From: Spartinivicinus poritis | Lineage (GTDB): Bacteria > Pseudomonadota > Gammaproteobacteria > Pseudomonadales > Zooshikellaceae | Direction: 5' to 3' | DNA length: 41,437 nucleotides | NCBI RefSeq assembly: GCF_028858535.1 | Contig: NZ_JAPMOU010000045.1 | Location: 1-41,437, forward strand | Shown: in pieces, positions 35,948-41,437 of the stretch | How the letters are laid out: each line of letters starts with the position of its first letter | How positions within the stretch are numbered: the stretch's first letter is position 1 | Made by a program: the position numbers and the translations under genes | The notes under the pieces: model-generated | What the model was told of the DNA's origin: nothing | Databases searched by the model: none | What the model saw: only the letters and a program-made list of their open reading frames with translations

Positions 35948-37672
35948 ATGACAAAACGCCGCTGGAACAGTTGGGGCTGGGAAACAGTCAGCTACCCTTT
36001 GCCTGAGCAGGCAACTCATTTTTTAATGGATAAATTAGGGGGGGCAACACCGCTGCCCATTGCTTCTCTGCAAGAGGTTTTAGCTAGTGTGCCTGAATCT
36101 AGGCTTGAAGCCCATCCATTGGTTGATTGTTCTGCGGAGGTACGGGTTAACCATTGCCGGGGCCAGAGCCTGGCAGACTGGCTAGCATTAAAGTCTGGAC
36201 AATTAGGTGTGATACCGGATGGAGTGGCTATGCCCACCACCAGTGAGCAGGTGGCAGAGTTATTACAGTGGGCAAAGCAACATCAATATAAAATTATCCC
36301 TTATGGTGGTGGTACTTCAGTGGCTGGCCATATCACTCCCCAGGCTTCAGAACAGCCTATCCTGACGTTAAGTCTGGTTCGGCTCAACCAGCTGATTCAT
36401 GTTGATAAAGATAGTCTACTAGCTACCATCGGTGCAGGAGCCACAGGCCCGCAAGTAGAAGCACAATTGCAAAGCCAGGGTTATACCTTGGGGCATTTTC
36501 CGCAGTCATTTGAATTCTCTACATTAGGCGGTTGGATCGCGACCCGCTCCAGTGGTCAGCAATCGCTCTACTATGGACGTATTGAGCAATTATTTGCGGG
36601 GGGGCGATTGGAAACACTAGAGGGGCCTTTAAATATCCCCGCTTTTCCAGCATCTGCGGCAGGGCCAGATTTACGAGAGTGGGTATTGGGTTCTGAAGGG
36701 CGAATTGGCGTTATTACTGAAGCGATTATGCGGGTGTCGCCTTGTCCCTCATATGAGTCTTTCCGGGTAGTGATATTACCCAGCTGGGAGCAAGCGATAG
36801 CACTGCTCAAAAAGCTTGTGCAATTACGATTAGGGTTGTCCATGTTGCGCTTAAGCGATGGGGTAGAAACCGATACTCATCTACAGCTGGCTGGTCATCC
36901 TCGCTCGATTAATGCCCTGCGTTGGTATTTGCAAAAGCGTGGTTGTGGGCAAGGGATGTGTATGCTGACAGTGGGTTTTACCGGGCAACAAAAAAGTCAG
37001 TATCAAAACAAAATTAAATTATTTAAACAGCTGGTCGCGCAACATAAAGGAGTGAGTACTGGCGAGTGGTTAGGGAAAAAATGGGCTGCCGGTCGGTTTC
37101 GTTTACCTTATTTAAGAGAGGCATTATGGCAGCGTGGTTTTTTAGTTGATACAGTGGAAACAGCTATTGCCTGGTCGCAAATTAACTTATTGAAGGAACA
37201 ATTAGAAAATGCTGTGGCTAATGCCTTGGTGGATGAAGGAGAAAAAATTTGGGTGTTTACTCATGTTTCTCACTGTTACCCGCAAGGGGCCAGTTTATAT
37301 ACCACCTTTTTATTTCGTCAGGCGGATAATTACACAACAACTTATGCACGTTGGCAGAAGTTAAAACAAGCCGCTTGTGAGGCGATTGTTAAAGTAGGGG
37401 GAACCATTAGCCACCATCATGGTGTGGGAAAAGATCATGCCCCTTATTTAAAGGCTGAAAAAGGCGAACTAGGCATTCAGCAAATAAAAAATTGGCTAAC
37501 GAACTTTGATTCTAATCAACAATTAAATCCAGGTACCTTACTACCCAGTACTTTATTACCGAGCGCATTAACACCTGATTCAGATAAAGAAGACATAAGT
37601 CGTTTATTGCAAGATGATCCAACAGATAATCAGCTGAGTTTACATCATGATGCCTGTCAACAAATGGCTTGA
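35948..37672 (+). CDS. FAD-binding oxidase, alkyldihydroxyacetonephosphate synthase-like
   Basis: A 574-residue flavoprotein of the FAD_binding_4 (VAO/PCMH) family. It starts MTKRRWNSWGWE, typical of bacterial alkyl-DHAP synthase-like proteins. The FAD-binding segment is IIPYGGGTSVAGHI (about 117-130), the core VLGSEGRIGVITEAIMRV follows, and the C-terminal SHHHGVGKDHAPYLKAEKG (about 482-500) contains the histidine tract found in AGPS. AGPS swaps the acyl chain of acyl-DHAP for a fatty alcohol to form ether lipids; bacterial members may have related or oxidative roles. GGAG 8 nt upstream supports ATG 35948. Its end overlaps the next gene, a GlpD-like dehydrogenase, by 26 nt. Confidence 0.85.
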   Translation: MTKRRWNSWGWETVSYPLPEQATHFLMDKLGGATPLPIASLQEVLASVPESRLEAHPLVDCSAEVRVNHCRGQSLADWLALKSGQLGVIPDGVAMPTTSEQVAELLQWAKQHQYKIIPYGGGTSVAGHITPQASEQPILTLSLVRLNQLIHVDKDSLLATIGAGATGPQVEAQLQSQGYTLGHFPQSFEFSTLGGWIATRSSGQQSLYYGRIEQLFAGGRLETLEGPLNIPAFPASAAGPDLREWVLGSEGRIGVITEAIMRVSPCPSYESFRVVILPSWEQAIALLKKLVQLRLGLSMLRLSDGVETDTHLQLAGHPRSINALRWYLQKRGCGQGMCMLTVGFTGQQKSQYQNKIKLFKQLVAQHKGVSTGEWLGKKWAAGRFRLPYLREALWQRGFLVDTVETAIAWSQINLLKEQLENAVANALVDEGEKIWVFTHVSHCYPQGASLYTTFLFRQADNYTTTYARWQKLKQAACEAIVKVGGTISHHHGVGKDHAPYLKAEKGELGIQQIKNWLTNFDSNQQLNPGTLLPSTLLPSALTPDSDKEDISRLLQDDPTDNQLSLHHDACQQMA

Positions 37673-39266
37673 AATCAAATCACTTACCCGACAACAGCGG
37701 TGGCACCAGCTGCAACATCATCAACCGATTGATGTGGCCGTTATTGGTGGCGGTATTACGGGCGCCGCTATTTTTCGAGAGCTAGCCCGTTATGGCGTTA
37801 AAGTGGGGCTATTTGAGCAAGGCGATTTTGCCTCAGGCACATCCAGTCGCTCTTCTAAATTAATTCATGGTGGCTTACGTTATTTAGGCAAAGGACAGCT
37901 TTCGCTGGCTTTTCAGTCTATTCGTGCCAGACAATGGCTTAAACAACAACTGCCGGGTTTGGTTGAACCATTACATTTTATGACTCCCCATTATCAAGGG
38001 CATTTTCCCGGCCAGCATAGTTTTGATTGGTTACTAAAAATTTATGATTCCTTAGCGAAAGAGTCTCAGGCACATTCGCTAAGTGCCCATCAAGTATTGA
38101 CCAGACAACCATTGGTAAATTTACAAGGCTTGCAAGGTGGCTCTGTTTTTACCGACTGTATTAGTGATGATGCACGACTGGTGATGCGATTAATTACTGA
38201 AGGGGAAGCCGATGGTGGCATTGCTCTCAATTATACCAAGGTGACATCCATCCAACAGGAAAGGGGAGGCGTGACCCTTGAAGTGGAGGATGCTGTATCT
38301 AAACAGTCTACTTCACTTGCCGTAAAAGCAGTTGCTAATGCAGTAGGCGTTTGGATTAATGGTCATGATTATCAACAGCCTTCACTTTATCGGATTCGGC
38401 CTCTGCGCGGCAGCCATGTACTCATCCCCGGTTGGCGATTACCAGTGAGTGGTGCGCTGAGTTTTTTTCACCCTGAAGACAGGCGACCTATTTTTATTAT
38501 TCCCTGGCAGGGAGCCACGGTAATTGGTACCACTGATGTTGATCATACGGCGCCTTTAACCAGTGATCTAGCAATCACTAACAGTGAAATTGATTATTTA
38601 TTATCTGCTTGTAATCAATTATTACCTGAGCTTCAATTAACCCTCTGTGATATTCAAGCCAGTTGGTCGGGGGTGCGACCAGTGCTCGCCGGTAAAGAAA
38701 AAGATGCCCCCTCTGCGTTAAGTCGAGAGCATATTTTGTGGCGTCGGGGAGCGATAGTAAATGTCACAGGTGGTAAGCTCACGACATTTAAGGCTATTGC
38801 TGAACAAACCTTGGCTCTGTTAAGAGAGAGTGCCCAATTACCGGCTTCACCTGTTAATTCTCATTGGTTTCGTCAAGTAAAAAGACAGCCTCTGTTGCCT
38901 TTTACTCAGCTATCTTTTACTACTCAACAGCGCTTATACGGCACTTATGGTGCTTGGTTAAGTCTATGGTCGCTACAAAATAAACGATCGCTACGACTAT
39001 TTTCACCAGCCCCGACTCTTTACGCTGAGCTTGAATGGATTTTACAGCAGGAGCAGGTGGTACATTTAGATGATTTATTATTGCGTCGCACCCGCATCGG
39101 GTTATTATGCCCGTTGGGGGGAAGTCATTGGTTATCCGAATTAAAGCCATTATGCTGTCAGTGGCTAGGCTGGAATGAAGTTAAATGGCAGGCTGAAGTT
39201 GATCGTTATCTAACTATCTGGCAACAGTCTTATAGTCTTCCTGAGTTGTTAACGGAAGCGGCTTGA
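37647..39266 (+). CDS. GlpD-like glycerol-3-phosphate dehydrogenase
   Basis: A 539-residue FAD-dependent dehydrogenase that would oxidise glycerol-3-phosphate to dihydroxyacetone phosphate and pass electrons to quinone at the inner membrane. The N-terminal FAD fold has VIGGGITGAAIFRELARYGV (about 31-50) and FASGTSSRSSKLIHGGLRYL (about 61-80). Other family segments are PLRGSHVLIPG, VIGTTDVDHTAP, SWSGVRPVLAG and GGKLTTFKAIAEQTL. The C-terminal DAO_C region is present. It begins within the preceding gene (ATGATG, 26-nt overlap), indicating coupling. Slightly longer than E. coli GlpD, so a paralogue serving this operon rather than glpD proper is likely. Confidence 0.9.
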   Translation: MMPVNKWLEIKSLTRQQRWHQLQHHQPIDVAVIGGGITGAAIFRELARYGVKVGLFEQGDFASGTSSRSSKLIHGGLRYLGKGQLSLAFQSIRARQWLKQQLPGLVEPLHFMTPHYQGHFPGQHSFDWLLKIYDSLAKESQAHSLSAHQVLTRQPLVNLQGLQGGSVFTDCISDDARLVMRLITEGEADGGIALNYTKVTSIQQERGGVTLEVEDAVSKQSTSLAVKAVANAVGVWINGHDYQQPSLYRIRPLRGSHVLIPGWRLPVSGALSFFHPEDRRPIFIIPWQGATVIGTTDVDHTAPLTSDLAITNSEIDYLLSACNQLLPELQLTLCDIQASWSGVRPVLAGKEKDAPSALSREHILWRRGAIVNVTGGKLTTFKAIAEQTLALLRESAQLPASPVNSHWFRQVKRQPLLPFTQLSFTTQQRLYGTYGAWLSLWSLQNKRSLRLFSPAPTLYAELEWILQQEQVVHLDDLLLRRTRIGLLCPLGGSHWLSELKPLCCQWLGWNEVKWQAEVDRYLTIWQQSYSLPELLTEAA

Positions 39267-39305
39267 AATATAAAAAAGTATCTTTAATTCCCACCTCCTA
39301 ATGCC

Positions 39306-39328
39306 GCCCCCCTTTGAAAAAGGGGGGC
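39306..39328. repeat. GC-rich hairpin after the GlpD-like gene
   Basis: A perfect 9-bp stem, gcccccctt (39306-39314) and aaggggggc (39320-39328), has loop tgaaa and is followed by taggggggattt. This C-run/G-run pattern stands out from the AT-rich surroundings and resembles short repeats scattered in many bacterial genomes. It could also slow or end transcription between the glpD-like gene and the kinase, although no U-tract follows. Confidence 0.5.
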
Positions 39329-39478
39329 TAGGGGGGATTTAAAATTGTTAAGCTTTTTTATTCTGCCTTAAATGTAAAAAACAGCGGGTTGTTTCAGGTG
39401 CTTTGAGTCGGTTTTCATGAAATTTCCCCTTTTTAAAGAGTTTACGGTAAAAGGGTGTTGAAAGTAATTTGAGTGTTT

Positions 39479-39590
39479 GATACGAAATAACAGGATATTC
39501 TTCCTCCGCTCTTGAAGTGCTATCCCTGGCCCATCAAGAGCTAAAAAGGCATCCATGCCTTAGCTACAGAATACCCTATTACCTCATATC
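39479..39590. repeat. miniature inverted-repeat element, copy 2
   Basis: A 23-nt terminal inverted repeat (39479-39501 and 39568-39590) has five mismatches, all transitions. On the minus-strand transcript all five become G-U pairs, so the RNA stem would be continuous. Inside are gctcttga/tcaagagc (39508-39515, 39534-39541) and aggcat/atgcct dyads. It shares end and inner sequence with copy 1 at 33605-33713. It sits between the GlpD-like gene and the FGGY kinase, interrupting what may be one operon. Confidence 0.6.
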
Positions 39591-39628
39591 TACTAGCTTT
39601 TTGATAGCCTGATAGGTAGGAGGGAGTA

Positions 39629-39685
39629 ATGATTAGCTCTGAAAAACCCTCGTTTGAGGAGAAAAACCTAAAAGTAGTTTGTTGA
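39629..39685 (+). CDS. possible 18-residue upstream ORF before the kinase
   Basis: ATG 39629 follows a strong site (aggaggg at about 39619-39625) and opens an 18-codon frame ending TGA at 39683-39685, 19 nt before the proposed kinase start. The peptide (MISSEKPSFEEKNLKVVC) has no recognisable features. It could be a translated leader that supplies ribosomes to the weak ATT start of the kinase. It may also be chance. Confidence 0.3.
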   Translation: MISSEKPSFEEKNLKVVC

Positions 39686-39692
39686 TTGATCT

Positions 39693-39707
39693 AGGAGATT
39701 AGTTATT
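39693..39707 (+). promoter_or_regulatory. ribosome binding site deciding the ATT start
   Basis: AGGAG at 39693-39697 is followed 7 nt later by ATT (39705-39707), the only site from which the conserved FGGY N-terminus can be translated in full. Confidence 0.6.
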
Positions 39708-41258
39708 AGTCAAGATCCATTAATTCTGGCCATTGATAATGGTACCCAAAGTGTACGAGCTTTGGTGTTTAACCTGGCTGGACAGTTGCAGTATAAAACC
39801 AAAATACCCTTACAGCCGTATTTTTCTCCTAAACCAGGTTGGGCAGAGCAGCAACCAGAATACTATTGGCAGTCTGTTGTGGCAGCTTGCCAGCAATTAT
39901 GGCAGCTGGATTCCAGTATTAAACAACGCTTAGCTGGGGTGACGGTGACTACCCAGCGGGGCACTGTGATTGCCATGAATAAACAGGGGCGCCCGTTACG
40001 ACCAGCGATTTTATGGTTAGACCAACGGCGAGCTGAATTACGTGGCAAGGTACCTCAGCCCTGGCGTCTGTTATTCGCCGGGTTAGGATTAAATTCAACG
40101 GTTAACTACTTTCGATCAAAAGCACAAGCCAATTGGTTAGCTCAGTATGAGCCAGAATTATGGGAGCAAACCGATAAATTTTTATTATTATCAGGCTATT
40201 TAAATTATCAGCTCACAGGTGAATGGGTAGATTCGATTGGCGCTATGGTGGGCTATTTACCCTTTGATTATAAAAGGCTGGCTTGGGCTAGACCTAAAGA
40301 CTGGAAATGGATGTGTAGTGGTGTAGCACCAGAGCAATTACCACGACTGGTGGCGCCCACCACAACTATGGGGCAGATTACTCAGCAAGCCGCCGAGCAA
40401 ACCGGAATTCCAGTCGGTTTACCTGTGATTGCTTCTGCCTCTGATAAAGCCTGTGAAGTATTAGGCTCGGGTGGCATAACCCCTGATATTGGTTGTTTAA
40501 GTTATGGCACTACTGCCACCATTAACACGACAAATGCTAAGTACATTGAACCCATTCGGTTTATTCCTCCTTACCCTGCAGCAGTACCCACAGCTTATAA
40601 TACGGAAGTGATGATTTACCGTGGCTACTGGATGGTCAGTTGGTTTAAAGAACAGTTTGGCTTAAAAGAACAGCAGTTGGCGGAAGTACAGGGTACTGAA
40701 CCAGAAACGTTATTTGATGAATTAGTCGAATCAGTCCCAGCTGGTTCTATGGGGTTAATGCTACAACCTTATTGGTCCCCTGGTTTAAAAGAGCCGGCTG
40801 CTAAAGGCGCTATTTTAGGTTTTGGTGATGTGCATACTCGTGCCCATATGTATCGAGCCATTTTAGAAGGGCTGACTTATGCCCTAAGAGAAGGTAAAGA
40901 AACTATCGAGCGCCGAGCTAAAACCCCTATTACACAACTACGGGTGTCAGGCGGTGGGGCCCAAAGCCAGGCGGCCATGCAAATCACCGCTGATATTTTT
41001 AATATGCCTGCAGTCAGGCCCCATACCTTTGAAACCTCTGGGCTAGGTGCTGCCATCGACGCAGCCGTTGGCTTAAAATTACATTCCACAATCGAAACTG
41101 CAGTACAACAGATGGTGCATACAGGCGATGCATTTGAGCCAATTAAGGAAAATGCCGACCGGTATAATGCCCTGTATAATGAAGTCTATTTAAAAATGTA
41201 CCGACAGCTTAAACCTTTTTACCAAACTATCAGAAAAATCACCGGCTATCCAGAGTAG
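39705..41258 (+). CDS. FGGY-family carbohydrate/glycerol kinase with ATT start
   Basis: A 517-residue sugar/polyol kinase. N-terminal ATP-fold motif LAIDNGTQSVRALVF at residues 8-22, VTVTTQRGTVIAMNKQGRPL, AILWLDQRR and the C-terminal LRVSGGGAQSQAAMQITADIF with GLGAAIDAAVG. The first ATG/GTG/TTG in this frame is TTG 39762, which would cut off the conserved DNGTQS motif. Upstream in the same frame, after a stop at 39687, the only plausible start is ATT 39705, with AGGAG at 39693-39697 at ideal distance. I therefore annotate an ATT start, as known for infC and pcnB. FGGY enzymes phosphorylate glycerol or sugars; with the GlpD-like neighbour, glycerol or a derivative is the likely substrate. A sequencing error is the alternative. 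Confidence 0.85.
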   Translation: MSQDPLILAIDNGTQSVRALVFNLAGQLQYKTKIPLQPYFSPKPGWAEQQPEYYWQSVVAACQQLWQLDSSIKQRLAGVTVTTQRGTVIAMNKQGRPLRPAILWLDQRRAELRGKVPQPWRLLFAGLGLNSTVNYFRSKAQANWLAQYEPELWEQTDKFLLLSGYLNYQLTGEWVDSIGAMVGYLPFDYKRLAWARPKDWKWMCSGVAPEQLPRLVAPTTTMGQITQQAAEQTGIPVGLPVIASASDKACEVLGSGGITPDIGCLSYGTTATINTTNAKYIEPIRFIPPYPAAVPTAYNTEVMIYRGYWMVSWFKEQFGLKEQQLAEVQGTEPETLFDELVESVPAGSMGLMLQPYWSPGLKEPAAKGAILGFGDVHTRAHMYRAILEGLTYALREGKETIERRAKTPITQLRVSGGGAQSQAAMQITADIFNMPAVRPHTFETSGLGAAIDAAVGLKLHSTIETAVQQMVHTGDAFEPIKENADRYNALYNEVYLKMYRQLKPFYQTIRKITGYPE

Positions 41259-41330
41259 ACCCTAACGCTGTATATCTTTTCTGATCAGGATTGTTTCACT
41301 TCCTTTATTCCAGCATTTCTACGGCCGTAC

Positions 41331-41437
41331 CCCTAGGAGGGTGTCGCAAAACTACTGCGTTTGCAAATACAGCGTTAAAAATCAGCTCAAAGTACTCATT
41401 TATTAAGTATAAACTCCGCCTTTTCGCCGATTTTTGC
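41331..41437. repeat. probable dispersed repeat cut by the window edge
   Basis: Downstream of the kinase, the sequence from about 41331 to the edge is non-coding. It contains agggtgtcgcaaa (41338-41350), repeated inverted at 20863-20875, followed by gcaaaactactgcg and gccttttcgccgatttttgc. It looks like the end of a dispersed non-coding repeat. The copy is incomplete here. Confidence 0.35.

Noticed and set aside
39368-39556. 62-residue minus-strand frame after the GlpD-like gene
   Set aside because: It runs into the inverted-repeat element and has no recognisable domain or ribosome binding site.
39762-41258. FGGY kinase starting at TTG 39762
   Set aside because: This start removes the conserved DNGTQS motif and has no ribosome binding site; the ATT at 39705 fits both.
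1-41437. CRISPR array, prophage, integrase, complete IS, tRNA or rRNA
   Set aside because: I looked for spaced direct repeats, phage or transposase-like proteins and tRNA T-loop patterns and saw none.

Overview
The window reads as chromosomal DNA of a low-GC marine-type gammaproteobacterium, in the broad Oceanospirillales/Zooshikella-like range. This is inferred from the gene families (YcbL, fused-subunit PntA, FieF, BtuB/CobO, an Lpp-type lipoprotein, many periplasmic solute-binding sensors) and AT-rich codon use; no rRNA or other marker gene is present to fix the genus. I see no phage, CRISPR array, tRNA, rRNA or complete insertion sequence.

Layout. 1-5.3 kb: a YcbL-like metallo-hydrolase, a large chemoreceptor, and an ErfK/YbiS-type L,D-transpeptidase facing an Lpp-like lipoprotein that ends in lysine, a likely enzyme-substrate pair for tethering the outer membrane to peptidoglycan. 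5.7-7.8 kb: an unrecognised protein, then a DinB-family and an NRDE-family gene in one transcription unit. 8.2-13.2 kb: a DedA membrane protein coupled to an ATP-grasp enzyme, a three-hairpin intergenic element, a YHS protein, a DoxX-like protein, and a two-domain acyltransferase resembling the bifunctional ornithine-lipid synthase OlsF. 13.4-17.6 kb: a NMT1/THI5-type solute-binding lipoprotein overlapping a membrane PAS-GGDEF-EAL protein. This looks like a ligand-sensing c-di-GMP module analogous in design to Vibrio NspS-MbaA. 17.6-20.6 kb: the pntAB transhydrogenase. 20.9-24.7 kb: four solute-binding protein paralogues with no permease or ATPase gene.

24.8-33.6 kb is B12-flavoured. It has a DUF71/COG2102 PP-loop ATPase, a 1702-residue DUF4011 helicase-nuclease, and then, on the opposite strand, a cobalamin riboswitch, a BtuB-like TonB receptor and the adenosyltransferase CobO. 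33.9-35.8 kb: a FieF-type metal exporter converging on an AraC-type regulator. 35.9-41.3 kb: an operon for three-carbon phosphate and possibly ether-lipid metabolism, with an alkyl-DHAP-synthase-like flavoenzyme, a GlpD-like dehydrogenase and an FGGY kinase. The kinase appears to start at a rare ATT codon.

The most unusual features are the solute-binding-protein/c-di-GMP pair, the ATT-initiated kinase, two diverged copies of a miniature inverted-repeat element (one just upstream of the B12 riboswitch, one between glpD and the kinase), and the three-hairpin element at about 10.1 kb. No single feature can be called a proven new system from sequence alone.
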